From Siphonodentalium dalli (taxonomy: Eukaryota; Mollusca; Scaphopoda; Gadilida; Siphonodentaliidae), in contig CP136064.1 of the NCBI GenBank assembly GCA_032622095.1, positions 251,228,484 through 251,292,483 on the forward strand: a stretch of 64,000 nucleotides of DNA. The letters run 5' to 3'. Shown piece by piece: positions 9,877 through 21,085 of the stretch. The translations under genes were made by a program, and so were the position numbers. Positions within the stretch are counted from its first letter, which is position 1. Every line of letters begins with the position of its first letter. Below the pieces are notes generated by a model. It saw nothing but the letters and a program-made list of their open reading frames with translations. It made no database searches and had not been told where the DNA came from.

Positions 9877-10257
9877 AGTGATGTGAAACACTCCGGTAGG
9901 GTGATCAAATATTAATGGAGAATAATCTCTTTCAAAGTAGTAACATTTTATAAATATTATATCCAAATTGACAACACACACCGTCATTCTTATATATTAA
10001 TTAAATGGAGTGACTCTCGATGGCAAAATCGTTTTCTTTAGTTTATCACCGATAGATGCGTCCCGAATCCAGTAGTAAATATTTACAATTGAGTGTATAG
10101 TTCAGACGATGTTTTCCATGGAGTGGTACGGACGATTTGCTTCAGATTTTCGGCGATGTTAGTAGAATGCTACATTCCTCCAGTTGGCATAGCGCCTGGA
10201 TACTAACTGATCGGTTTCACGCACCCGAACAAGTGCCTAATATGTCTTTAAGAAAAT
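9877..10257 (+). mobile_element. Family K element (TTAA target), copy 1
   Basis: TTAA at 9873-9876 and 10258-10261. The ends are AGTGATGTGAAACA and CCTAATATGTCT. The same sequence, inverted and diverged, is at 58707-59058 with its own TTAA pair. Shared text includes TAGTTCAGACGATGTTTTCC versus GCAAACATCGTCTGAACTA. A 30-bp sequence, TTTATGTTTCTACAGTGCCT and on, is duplicated directly on both sides. Confidence 0.7.
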
Positions 10258-10643
10258 TTATGTTTCTACGGTGCCTCTTAAGTTTCTTTGGAGACACTGT
10301 AGAAACAATCACTTGTCTACTGTGATGCTTTTGCAAGTTAATTCATTACTGTCAGCTACATATCAAAAAGTAGATGTGCAGTAAGCAAATTATTGTAAAA
10401 CCAGCCTCTTCTGGGGTCATATAAAGAAAAGAATTTTTTAAGGATTTGTAGTGGTGACATTTGTGTTGCTTTTTGTTACAGGCACATAATGTCGGAGATG
10501 GTAATATGGTCACAACATCACATGGATAGCCACCCTCCAAATATTAAGTGACCCTTTTCTAATAGCCCTCTATAAACATATAGAGCATGTAAAAGGTATA
10601 TTGAAAATATGCTTCGTGGCTATCAACGTAACAGCAATAGATA

Positions 10644-10752
10644 CACTGAGAGCTTTCCGATGAATGTCAACAAGCCATATTTCCAACTAACTCCTGAAAA
10701 GTTACCCATAATTCTGCTGTGGTTAAGGAGTCTATTATTTTGGGCATTACTG
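10644..10752. mobile_element. Family A foldback MITE, copy 2 (right arm)
   Basis: TA flanks a near-complete right arm: GAGAGCTTTCCGATGAATG to GGGCATTACTG. The left arm is reduced to a few bases (CACTGA). It lies 92 bp before the donor side of GLUT exon 5. Confidence 0.75.
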
Positions 10753-10844
10753 TAGTTGATGAAGACGGATGGACAGATGAAAGGGACAGACACTGCTGAT
10801 TTCTATAGTCCCCAGAATATTTTTTCGGGGGACAATTAGCTTAC

Positions 10845-10985
10845 CAAGAAGTTCCTTGATTCCAATGATTTGAGATACTAGGATTCCTATTGTGATAAGC
10901 AGCTGGTTACATGTGCCGACAGCTCCTCGAATCGCCTTCGGGGAAATCTCACTGAGGTAGAGGGATACATAACTCACTCCGAGTC
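10845..10985 (-). CDS. SLC2A-like: GLUT-like exon 5, TM4-TM5
   Basis: This is a 141-nt phase 1/1 exon with acceptor TTTGCAG and donor GTAAGCT. It reads [31 protein letters not shown], then [17 protein letters not shown]-x6-R (SEISPKAIR) and the TM5 Gln (NQL, matching HQL in GLUT1) are in place. The TM5 Gln contacts sugar in known GLUT structures. Confidence 0.94.
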
Positions 10986-11599
10986 CTGCAAAACATAAAC
11001 GTATTAGAATTATGTTGACTCGATATAACGTTTTATGAACCGCTTACTACCTCACTTGCCTACATAAATCCTGCTCAATAAACATATATAGAATATGTAG
11101 CTATAGTGTCGTCGCTTAAATTGTTTATGTCCTTGAGGGGGATTTAAGCACCTATTTGAGCCTCGCCCAATAGATGCCAAATCCCCCGAGTGGACATAAA
11201 CAGTTTAAACAACAACATTAATGACATATTTTATTTATCCACTTGCCTTTTGTGAAGTAAATCAGTCATTTTACTCAGTTTAACTTTCGTTACTTGGATG
11301 ACGCCCTTACATTTATTAGGTCAAGCAAACTAATTTGCATTTGTGACGTGCAAAAACTAGAGTGCAGCTTGGAGTGAAATAGTTTGTTGGGTTTTTTTTT
11401 AATAGTTATTCTTAGCTGGCCTTGTACTAATGGTTTTTAGATGTTTTAGAGCGAAAACACATATCTGTTTATGCAATTTACACAACAAATTTTGTTTCAA
11501 TTGCAGTGAATTATCGATGATAAAAATGTCCCAAAATCACAATTACGTCATTTAGGTCTGTTGAGGTCCATAGTTAGCTGCACAATTTTCATATGCAGT

Positions 11600-11801
11600 T
11601 ATGTCATGAAAGTAGTACTAACCTAATAAAGCTACGTTGACCTAATAAAGCTACATGACATAATAAGCTTAACGTTTACTTGGCAGGCTTAATGTAGGCA
11701 ATAGAGGTAGTGAGCGGTGGATAATATAGTTTTATTACGTCAATGCAGGTTTATTATGTCAGTGTAAAGTGTATTAGGGTAGTACTACTTTCATGATGTA
11801 A
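11600..11801. mobile_element. Small foldback element with ATGTCATGAAAGTAGTAC arms
   Basis: Arms TATGTCATGAAAGTAGTACT and AGTACTACTTTCATGATGTA are inverted at the two ends. Inner inverted motifs are CCTAATAAAG and TTATTATGTCAG. The target-site duplication is not clear. It abuts the TTAA element that starts at 11806. Confidence 0.65.
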
Positions 11802-11805
11802 TTAA

Positions 11806-12917
11806 AGGGGTACTGTACGCCATTTTCAAGAAATTCCTGGTGATAACAACAATCTAATATTGATAATATATAGACAAGAGGTGGCATCAGAGATGCTGTG
11901 TCTCGTTTTCGGTGGCTTACCGCCAGTGGCTACCGCCAATTGGTGTGCATCAGTATCGGTAGACAAATTAATAGGTAAAATCGAAAAATGACTAATTAAG
12001 GGCCATAACTCTATAAAATTTTATCGGGCCAGGCTGGTTTTCGAACTCGTCCGAAATTTTCTTGGCAAGTACGTCTATTCCAAATTTTAAACAAATCGGA
12101 GGATGTTTGTTGAAGTTATCGCGCTAACGAGCTAAAAATTCACGAAAAATGACTAATTAAGGGCCATAACTCTATCAAATTTTATCGGACCGGGCCGGTT
12201 TTCGAACTCGACCGAGATATTCTTGGGAGACACCTATATACCAAATTTCAATCAAATCGGATAACGTTTGTTGAAGTTATCGCGCTAACAAGCTGAAAAT
12301 TCGTGAAAAATGACTAATTAAGGGCCATAACTCTATCAAATTTTATCTGACCAGGCCGGTTTTCGAACTCGTCCGAGATATTCTTGGGAGACACCTATAT
12401 ACCAAATTTCAATCAAATCAGATAACGTTTGTTGAAGTTATCGCGCTAACGAGCTGAAAATTTGTGAAAAATGACTAATTAAGGGCAATAACTCTATCAA
12501 ATTTTATCGGACCAGGCCGGTTTTCGAACTCGTCCGAGATATTCTTGGGAGACACCTATATCCCAAATTTCAATCGAATCAGATAACGTTTGTTGAAGTT
12601 GTTGCGCTAACGAGCCTAAAATCAGTGAAAAATGGCAAAGGGCCATAACTCTGTAATAAATGTGCGGACGAACCCGATTTTTTGTCTGCAGCTTACGTGC
12701 ATGGATATGTACTCACACACCAAATTTTTGCCGCCGCCCGCCCGCCCGTGTCCAAAAATTACTCGACAACGACAATTGGTATTTTTGCATTCCGGCTAAT
12801 CTGTCATCCGTAACATTACTTCGTACTCAACAGACTTTCAAATAATGGAAATCTGGTTACCTTATTCTTCGACTCAGACTATAGAAACAAACAACAACAT
12901 TTGAGTACAGTATCCCT
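11806..12917. mobile_element. TTAA-bounded element with AGGGGTACTGTACG ends
   Basis: TTAA at 11802-11805 and 12918-12921. The left end AGGGGTACTGTACGCCATTT is inverted, imperfectly, as TTGAGTACAGTATCCCT on the right. Most of its length is a tandem array of family I-like units (11984-12640). No coding sequence was recognised. AG-starting ends with TTAA targets group it with G and J. Confidence 0.65.
11984..12640. repeat. 161-bp tandem array of family I units
   Basis: GACTAATTAAGGGCCATAAC recurs at 11990, 12151, 12312 and 12473, an exact 161-bp spacing. Each unit carries GGCCGGTTTTCGAACTCGTC, ATATTCTTGGGAGACACCTA and GTTGAAGTTATCGCGCTAAC. A partial last unit follows. Confidence 0.85.
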
Positions 12918-13282
12918 TTAAATATGCAAATTGTACAGGTCAATAAGGACACGGTCAACTGACCTAAATGATGTCATTGTAACTCAGAAAATTTTCTTTA
13001 CCCTAATTCACAATTGGTACAAAACATTCTGAAATGTCTATAAACCATCAGAATAAGGAAATTACAAAAAAAAACCAAAAAAACAATTTGAAGCTAATGC
13101 TGTTGACTAAACTGTTTATGTCCACTCGCCTAAGATGCTAAAATCTCCTTCACCATCGATCACCGACATAAATATTTTAACAAAGGCAATAGATCTATAA
13201 AACACTATCTAAAAAATTGCAAGCAAAAATGTCTATATCATATATGTCACTAAATGGCAAATATGTCCCTTTAAGATCTTAC

Positions 13283-13407
13283 CATTGTGTATACCAACAA
13301 ATGCTCGAGATAAAATGAGACATTCGGGTGACTTGGCAACTTTGGAAGCTCCACCGAGAGCTGCTGCTATAAACATAAGTAGTGTGATGGCTATCATCGA
13401 CTTCTTC
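13283..13407 (-). CDS. SLC2A-like: GLUT-like exon 4, TM3-TM4
   Basis: This 125-nt exon starts in phase 2 (acceptor TTTGCAG) and ends in phase 1 (donor GTAAGAT). Joined to exon 3 it reads GRKKSMIAITLLMFIAAALG, then KSPECLILSRAFVGIHNG. This matches the RNSMLMMN to FIIGVYCG segment of GLUT1 in length and in the Arg/Lys cluster after TM2. The frame before and after is fixed by both splice partners. Confidence 0.92.
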
Positions 13408-13456
13408 CTGCAAATCAAACAAAATTCATAATATTAGTATTCATATTCTGACAAGC

Positions 13457-13607
13457 TTAGCCATGAAATAGGGTGCCTGAAATTTGCAGAATGAGGTCCC
13501 CAGAGGGTGAATTTGGTGATGCTAGCCCGCTATGCGGGGTAGCATCACTAAATTCACCCTCTGGGGACCTCATTCTGCAAATTACAGGCACACTATTTCA
13601 AGGCTTG
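13457..13607. mobile_element. Family E hAT-like MITE, copy 3
   Basis: A diverged left end (TTAGCCATGAAATAGGG) and intact right end (CTATTTCAAGGCTTG) flank a single palindrome with GATGCTAGCCCGC. The TSD can no longer be read. It lies 50 bp upstream of exon 4 in gene direction. Confidence 0.8.
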
Positions 13608-13753
13608 AACAAAATTAATAATATTAGTATTCGTATTCAAAGATATGCCACAATCCATTTGGAATTTTCCCTTCCCCTGGCCTCCCCGACATTTTTTATA
13701 AAGTTTTCAGGTATAAACAAGAGCTGGGCTGCATGTCGCCCAGTGCATACACC

Positions 13754-14210
13754 CAGCCCTGGGAATTAAGGAAAATTTGCCTAGGTCAAAGAAATCGGCC
13801 TTGGCAAAAACATATTTTACCCAGGCAATTTTGCAACAATATTGCCATCTCAAATCAATATGATTCAATATTAACCTGAATTACTTCGTTATTTTGGGGA
13901 ACATTATTTCCAGGCCACTACTCAACATATGTACAATTCCACAAATCATCTCCAAAACAAGTGTCCTTATACCGGGTAACTAGTAAATGGCCCAGTGCCA
14001 TGGAAACAATTGTTAAGAGGACAATATATGTAAAGAGTGATTTAAGGAAGTCATTTTGGCTAAACGAGGTTCTATTTCTGATAGACACAAATCAATTTTA
14101 GTAACCCAATGAACTTGTTTTACCTAGGAAATATAATTACCTAGGTAAACCGATTATGCCTCTGCTTTTACCTAGGCATTGCCTATTGCCTAGGCTATTT
14201 CTCAGGGCTG
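13754..14210. mobile_element. hAT-like element with CAGCCCTG ends
   Basis: The ends are CAGCCCTGGGAATTAAGG and TATTTCTCAGGGCTG, flanked on both sides by TACACC. The body holds repeated TTACCTAGG/CCTAGGTAA palindromes. A solo end of the same type (CAGCCCTGGGAATTGAGG) is at 30275. Confidence 0.6.
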
Positions 14211-14389
14211 TACACCCATGTGGCATACCGCTTAGTGCGGGCATACCTATAGTCCAAGGCAGAGATACCCAGGCAGATGTAAACTAGAGGTGTGACTGTC
14301 CCAATGGGACTTAAAGGATCCCCCGCCGTGTTTTTAAAACACTAAGATGTTTCACATGTCAGTAAACATTAAGTTAAAATAAAAAATAA

Positions 14390-14600
14390 CAGATTCTCAT
14401 TGCAAGTGCACAACCCTGACCCCTAACCCTAAATCTAAAGCTATTGACCGAAAAAATGTAGGAATAAAAGCTTGGACAAAATTATGCATGTTGCGTAAAA
14501 TGGGGGATAACTCCACCAAAACAAGTCGGACAGACATCATAATCGCAGGTGCACATGTTCCCATGGTACTAAATGTCGGTGCCAAGTTTAAAAAAAATAG
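14390..14600. repeat. Dispersed repeat with 'ATAATCGCAGGTGCACA'
   Basis: The segment GCTTGGACAAAATTATGCAT ... ATAATCGCAGGTGCACATG ... CCCATGGTACTAAAT recurs at 6065-6150 on the same strand. It is a dispersed repeat of unknown class. Confidence 0.5.
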
Positions 14601-15020
14601 TTCTATTATTCATTTGGAACAGATTAATAGAGACGGTTTAGTGGAAAATGTAAGAAATTGATTATGATCCAAAGGCAAGACCTGCCCTATCGTGTGTGGG
14701 TTAAAAACTGTGAAGTCACTACTGGTTTACTTTATCTCTCTAGAAAATTCTAACTTACTACGAAAGATAGTGAATGTCACATGGTCCACACTCTCGAACA
14801 AAGTTATGCATGACATACATGCTCCTTATTTACTGAATATTATTAGATAGGTGTGTTAGGTGCATGTCACTCTTTCTCTCAAGTACATCACACGATGCCT
14901 ATATATGCATCCAGTGATAACACTTGATGTCATTAAAGGTACCCCACATTAAAAAAAACGTAAGTAAAGATGATGTCTATAGTTGTATAATGGGATTATT
15001 ATACAAGATTTTATAATTAA

Positions 15021-15469
15021 AGATGCATAATCCGAATTAACGCTCGCAAAATTACTATTTCCTTGGCTTCAGGGATATTAAAATATTTTATTCAAGTCGA
15101 GGAACCCACCCAACAAAGCTCAGAGTGATCAGATATAAAAAAAATTAATTTATTATTTTTCACCACCAATAAGTTTTAGTGGCCAAGTAAAATTCGATGA
15201 GAAGAGGGTCTCGGACCAAATTGCAGATGAAGATGGAGAAACTCTAAAATCAAGTGGCGTTTTGTATCAGATATTTGACAAACCAGCATAATTTCATTGA
15301 CAAAATGTTGATAAATATCAGGTTTTGGGCACTTTTATACTATAGTTGACTGTGGTTAGCATTATTTTTGGGCAATTAATCAATTCTGATAACTGAAGCG
15401 GCATTTAATAAAATTTTGTTGTTGTTAGAATCTGATGATATGGGGACCATCAAATCAGATTGAGTACCT
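15021..15469. mobile_element. Family G MITE (TTAA target), copy 3
   Basis: TTAA at 15017-15020 and 15470-15473. The left end is AGATGCATAATCCGAATTAA and the right end CAAATCAGATTGAGTACCT. It contains TCTCGGACCAAATTGCAGAT and TTGACAAAATGTTGATAAAT, shared with copies 2 and 4. Confidence 0.8.
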
Positions 15470-15759
15470 TTAAACTTGATTGATGGACCCATATTCAATT
15501 CATCCAACTCTTTGCTTATATTTAGAAGATGGTAACTGGAGGAGCCGAGCCGTCAATGACATTACTCCAATCAGGACAAAGTGCCATACATGTATACTAG
15601 TACTATATGCTCATCAATGGATTATAAAAATGAAAGTGTCAATGACACTGTAGCTCAACTTCGAGATGAGAAAATGTCATACATTACAGTCAATGGAATT
15701 TTGAGTATTTTAACTTAGGTAAAACGAAGTGTCTGTCTCTGCTTCTTTCTCTTTAATAA

Positions 15760-15984
15760 ATGGTGGGGGTCTCTCAACACAGGTGGAATGGTGGGGGTCT
15801 CTCAACACAGGTGGAATGGTGGGGGTCTCTCAACACAGGTGGAAATGGTGGGGGTCTCTCAACACAGGTGGAATGGTGGGGGTCTCTCAACACAGGTGGA
15901 ATGGTGGGGGTCTCTCAACACAGGTGGAATGGTGGGGGTCTCTCAACACAGGTGGAATGGTGGGGGTCTCTCAACACAGGTGGA
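15760..15984. repeat. 28-bp minisatellite, eight copies
   Basis: The unit ATGGTGGGGGTCTCTCAACA plus CAGGTGGA occurs eight times, the third unit with one extra A. Copies are almost identical, so the array is young. The unit has no stop in any of the three forward frames, which makes overlapping open frames that are not evidence of a protein. Confidence 0.95.
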
Positions 15985-17562
15985 ATTTGTGTTTTGAACC
16001 GAAAATTAGGTGGTCGTGGTCGCGTTGAACAGGTGAACACCCATTGAAGGTGATATATAGAATAAACCAGTCGGTCACCGTCACAGTGAACAGGAAATGC
16101 GGTCACAAATTGGAGGTGGTCCTTCCTGCAAAAATCTCACGGATGGCCATATTCAAAACTTAACAGGTCTGATGCCCAGGTACAACATTTACAGGCAGTA
16201 CGTCTTTTGAATGAAAGTCCGTCATAGAAGAGCAACAGAGTGGGACATGGTCCAAAACAGCATCAACCCAACTGATATCCCAAGCTGTTGTGGACTATTT
16301 CGAGTGCTGAAGAGGTGCCCCTTTGCCCTTGGTTGTTTCCAGTGCTCCTGGTCTCTACAAATATCAGGCATCTGTGTCAGCAATAATGCACAACATGTGC
16401 AAATAGAGACTGGATTAGAAGTTAAAGGAGACAGACTACAAATAAGTAAATATTGAGACGAGGTGAGATGTCCAAGCTTCCAGGCAATGAGTAATGTGAG
16501 TTGAGTGCACACATCCTCATGCAGTCATCTTACACTGTGTATACATGCAAAAATTAGGCTAATGCTACCAGATATGCAACTTGGTAAATCTGTTCAAATA
16601 TAAGAATTAAGTACAATTTACAAGACGGATAAGGAAAACCTGGATCTAGTGTTCTGACATTTGCAGACTGAGGTCCTCAGAGGGTGAATTTAGTGACGCT
16701 ATCCTGCATGGCAGGTTAGCATCACCAAATTCACCATCTGGGATATGGCAAGCCAAACCGCTATTTAATATTAATTTTACTTAAGTAATATAAAATGACA
16801 CTTTATTTCACTTAAGTGAAATAAAATGACATTTTATTTTACTTAAAGGATTTATTCGGTCTAGAAACTACAAAACGCAATCGGAAAGCCCTCCCTGTTG
16901 TGATTAAAATGATCCAAGTCCCATTCCGATCGCATAATAAATAACCCGTAAAATAAATAAATAATACCACCACCGGTATTCGGAGATTTCCGTGACTAAA
17001 CTACGAGTGACGTACTTGTGGGGAGCAAATTAAAAACACAGATTCGGAGCCGGAGTTTGTTATGCAGACTACGATGACGTAATCGTAAGTCAGCCGATAC
17101 TAAAATGCGAAGTCGTATGTGCGCGTGTGGTGTACAGATTACGTTACGCTTTGGCCGTTTATCTGGAATAGAAGACAATAATTCTGTGAATACAGTAATT
17201 AATAGCGCCTAGAATGGTTGTTGTTTTTGTAGCCATTAATAACATGCCGGCACGTGTCTGTTTTGGTGAATAGATGGCAGTATTAGTGCTTTGATTGTCT
17301 CGCGTATTCACTCGGTGATTTGTAATCACTCAGCTACTATTGATCAGTGTCATTCGTGAACTTGTTTGCACTCTAAAATGCCACAAAGTGAATAGAAAGA
17401 ACATTATCTCTCTGGTCATACTTATATAAGAAGCGCCCAAATTTATATAAACACTGGGCTGAATAATGTTAACTCTATTTAGGCGCTTTTGTTTTGTGTT
17501 TGTTTGTTGTTTTACTTTCGATATAAATATCCCGAGTATCTGTCATCGCCACATATTCCAAG

Positions 17563-17652
17563 ATGCCTAGTAGATGTAGTGTGTTCAGTTGTGGGCGGGC
17601 TAGCGATCCATTATTTAGTACCTCCAAAAAGACAACACAGTGCGTAATTTAA
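17563..17652 (+). pseudogene. THAP-domain N-terminus remnant
   Basis: The frame begins MPSRCSVFSCGRASDPLF and stops after 29 codons. THAP zinc fingers begin with Met-Pro and a C-x(2-4)-C pair, which fits C5 and C10 here. The rest of the C2CH domain (AVPTF end) is not found downstream. THAP domains occur in transposases of the P and Kolobok groups, so this is probably the relic of the element's own protein. Confidence 0.45.
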
Positions 17653-17830
17653 AACGCTCTTTATTGTCTACCGCTTTTGGGAGACGGAAGCATGGACGCT
17701 CTTTATATTTAATTGTCACAATACCACATACAAAATCACCCATGACATATCGAAATAAAGCACGTTCATAATTGAGAACGCTCTTTATTGTCTACACCGC
17801 GACGAAAACATGGACGCTCTTTATTAGAGG
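17650..17830. repeat. Internal duplication with ACGCTCTTTATTGTCTAC
   Basis: ACGCTCTTTATTGTCTAC occurs at about 17653 and 17779. Each copy is followed within 60 bp by CATGGACGCTCTTTAT. This is a direct duplication of about 125 bp inside family F, just after the THAP-like stop. Confidence 0.7.
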
Positions 17831-18854
17831 CAATCATTGGAGTTTTGCTATGCTAACAATTCAAAAAAATCCTCTCTAGAAAGTCAATATGTGCCATCAA
17901 AACGTAAAATAAAACGAACAAGAAACACAAACTGAAAAACAATGCCAGGCTAGCCTTCAATTAAAAAAATGTCATTATTGCCAAACTGCAGCCTAACTAA
18001 TAATTTTTGTAGTTTCAACAGTCTGTTGTGTATTCGAGTGATTTATTTTGTTTACTCACTTATCGATCTTGACTGGAAGGATTTTAGCAAGCTGTTCACA
18101 GTCGTGCACTTCTCCACACAAAATGTTTCGTGTGAAGAAACAGACAGGAACATCATTATGACGAATATAAGCCATCATGATACATGTACTAGTACAATAA
18201 CCACCACCTTTTAATCGCACACCATTTGTATTTAAAATTGTACGCATATAGCGCACAACGGGATGACACTAGTGTGTAAACTATCCTCCGAAATTGGTAC
18301 CATACAACGAAGAATGAAGTACCGGCATATGGCCTAACTTGTATTCTTTCAGAAACAGTTAAATTTGTTTCGCACGATATTCCGCTCGCTCATTGCATTT
18401 CTGCATAAATTAATCTCATTTCAAACAACTTTTATCGCCTCAAAGTGCATTTTAGCCATCATTATTCGTTATATAATCCAACATTCTAGCAAATCCAGTT
18501 CATAATTCAGCACATTCAAACAGTTTTATTCCGTAATCGCTATTTATCGTAAAGGCTTAGGTAATTAACCAGCGTAATTTATCAACTCGTTACGCGATTG
18601 GCGGAATTATTTCAAGCTCCACCCACCGCTGTCATCGGTAAGCGTTGATGCAGATGATCGGTCATGTGACCGCGTTGTGGTCATGTGATCGCACTCACGT
18701 GACTGACTTCGGATATTTCCGCGATTTTTTTAATATCATAATAATATAAATACTATCTGCTCGATTTTGAATTTTCTTGGCGAAATTGGTCTGTTAGACA
18801 TATATTATTAGTATTATGACGATAAAAAAAATATTTTTTTGACAGACTAATTCC

Positions 18855-19255
18855 TTTAAGTAAAATAAAGTGTCATTTTATTTTACTTAAGTGAAATAAA
18901 GCGCCATCTACATGGTTTTATTTTACTTAAGTAAAATAAAATGACACTTTATTTTACTTAAGTAAAATAAAATGACATTTTATTTTACTTAAGTAAAATT
19001 AAAACGCACACTAATTTTTCTTAAGTGAAATAAAATTACCATTATGTTACGCCCTTTTTTTATTTTACTTAAGTAAAAAAGAATTTTACTTAAGTGAAAT
19101 AAAACACAGTTTTTATTTAACTTAAGTAAAATTCTTTTTTACTTAAGTAAAATAAATGAACATTTGGGTTTATTTCACTTAAGTTAAATAAACGCCATCT
19201 ACCGGTCATCGATAGATGTCATTTATTTTACTTAAGTAAAATAAAATGCAACCAG
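18855..19255. repeat. Array of TTACTTAAGTAA palindromes, block 1
   Basis: About a dozen 16-20-bp palindromes centred on ACTTAAGT, some as TCACTTAAGTGA, are separated by ATGACATTTTATT-like spacers. The block end AACGCCATCTACCGGTCATC recurs in block 2. Confidence 0.9.
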
Positions 19256-19859
19256 GTGTTAAGAGTTATTAATGATTTCCCCCCAGTCAGTTTAGAGACC
19301 AACACCAAATCCCACCAAACCATGATATTATAGATGACAGAATGAGATTAGCACCAACCTCATGCAATAAAATTGAGAACATTCCACGTACACCCCCTGC
19401 CATTACCGCAATAATCAGAGAAAACTGCTAAAAATGTGTGATGCGTTTGTGTTTGATGCTTATTGTGCTGAGAACGAGATATAATCACTTATCATACTCT
19501 TTTAAATATCAGATTTATGGAGGCATGGACTTAGTACGAGTGTTAATTGCTTCAAATGTGCTTGCTGCAGCGAGCGAGACCATTGGTGAATTGATATAGC
19601 AACATAATGCAAACATTATGCCGACATTCCAAGTTTGGAGTTGCGGTACAATAGTTAGTGACCACCAGCTGTGGCCGGCTGCAGCTTTCTGTCAAACTCC
19701 ATAGTTTGGCTTTCTGTAGCTTTCTACTGTGCATGTCTAGCCGGCTACGACTGTAGTAATACACAACGGGAGATAACTTTCTCACGAACATGAACAGCAC
19801 TCCAGGCGCACGTGCCAAGGGAGCAATTATTAGTTTGCAAGATGACTCCCATAGTGGGC

Positions 19860-20190
19860 GCTTTATTTCACTTAAGTGAAATAAACGCCATCTACCGGTC
19901 ATCGATATACTAGTATGTCATTTATTTTACTTAAGTAAAATTAACGCATTATTTTACTTAAGTAGAATTCTTTTTTATTTAAGTAAAATAAAGGTCATTT
20001 TTTATTTTACTTAAGTAAAAAAGAATTCTACTTAAGTTAAAACATGGTTAATTTTACTTAAGTAAAATTCTTTTTTACTTAAGTAAAATAAAAAATGACC
20101 GTTATTTCACTTAAGTGAAATAAAATGACATTTTATTTCACTTAAGTAAAATAAAGTGTAATTTTATTTTACTTAAGTAAAATTAATATT
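19860..20190. repeat. Array of TTACTTAAGTAA palindromes, block 2
   Basis: It begins with TTTATTTCACTTAAGTGAAA and AACGCCATCTACCGGTCATC as a direct repeat of block 1's end. It then carries about a dozen further ACTTAAGT palindromes up to the right terminal repeat. The 600 bp between the blocks (19256-19859) shows no recognisable gene. Confidence 0.9.
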
Positions 20191-20837
20191 AAATAGCGGT
20201 TTGGCTTGCCATACTGGGAACCTCATTTGCTTAGGTCTCAATGCTATGGGAGACCTAGCTACAATCAGATTAAAGTTCCTCAGTTGAAGTTGGTGTTATG
20301 TTCACCAATTTGTCACCTCGATGCATTTTATCGTCTGCAAATTAGGGGATATAGAAACTGATCAGAAGCGAAAAAGTAACTAAAAACAATGTCAATTTGA
20401 CACTATAGATACTTCCCAGAAGTTGAAGCCTATGTAAAATGAGGTCCCCAGAATGTGAATTTGGTGATTCTAGCCAGCTGTGCGGGTTAGTATAACTAAA
20501 TTCACCCTCTGGGGACCTCATACTGCAAATGTCAGACACTATTTCCTGGCTTGGACTAATGTACAAGAAGCTATGTACAGATGATAAAACATGCCTAAAG
20601 CAAACTGTAAAAGATATTGTTAAATCCACACAATTCGGTAGAGTTTTCCTGACCTTCATTTTCTATATTTACTTGAGGTAGACTGTGCGGTAAGAGCATG
20701 TGAATGGACATATATCAGAGGTTGGCTTCGATTAAAGGTGATGGTGAGGAAATTTCTTTGGTAAGGTGTACAATAAAAAGAAAATCTTTGTTCTTAATGT
20801 TTGGTATGATGTACAAGAAGCTATGTACAGATGATAA

Positions 20838-21085
20838 GCCTTTTATGATGGGAGATGTGCTGTGCAGCATTAAAGATCCAGTGCCAGTGCATTCTCTTAT
20901 ATATGTGAGTATCCCATAGAGAGCCTCGCATATATAAGAGAATGCACTGGCTTACAAGGTCAAGGTAAATATTATTAGGTCAATCTATTCTCTTATATAT
21001 GCAAGGCTCCCTATGGGAGACTCAGATATATAAGAGAATGCATTGGCACAGGGTTTTCGCAAAATTTCTGGAGGCTCAAGTCATT
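20838..21085. mobile_element. Family C MITE, copy with two hairpins
   Basis: The left end is CCTTTTATGATGGGAGATGT. Two hairpins (about 20884-20951 and 20983-21047) carry GCATTCTCTTATATATG and CATATATAAGAGAATGCA. The spacer has AAGGTCAAGGTAAATATTA. The right end decays into GGGTTTTCGCAAAATTTCTG. Confidence 0.65.

Larger units (their letters stand above)
16744..20213. mobile_element. Family F element (3470 bp) with ACTTAAGT palindrome arrays
   Basis: Terminal inverted repeats TATGGCAAGCCAAACCGC and its complement are followed by TATTTAATATTAATTTTACT. Direct flanks CTGGGA on both sides (16738-16743, 20214-20219) mark a 6-bp TSD inside a family E copy. Arrays of TTTTACTTAAGTAAAA or TTTCACTTAAGTGAAA fill 16770-16855, 18855-19255 and 19860-20190. 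A THAP-like start is at 17563. The superfamily is unsettled. Confidence 0.75.
16640..20555. mobile_element. Family E hAT-like MITE, copy 4, split by a 3.5-kb element
   Basis: The left part (16640-16743) has GCAGACTGAGGTCCTCAGAG and the first palindrome up to CACCATCTGGGA. The right part (20214-20555) resumes at CTGGGAACCTCATT and runs to GGCTTGG. This long form of E also has an inner section ending in a second palindrome at about 20435-20525. Confidence 0.75.

Noticed and set aside
15729-16047. Overlapping frames with VGVSQHRW or GGGLSTQVE repeats
   Set aside because: They come from the 28-bp minisatellite read in three frames; no start context or extension with protein-like character.
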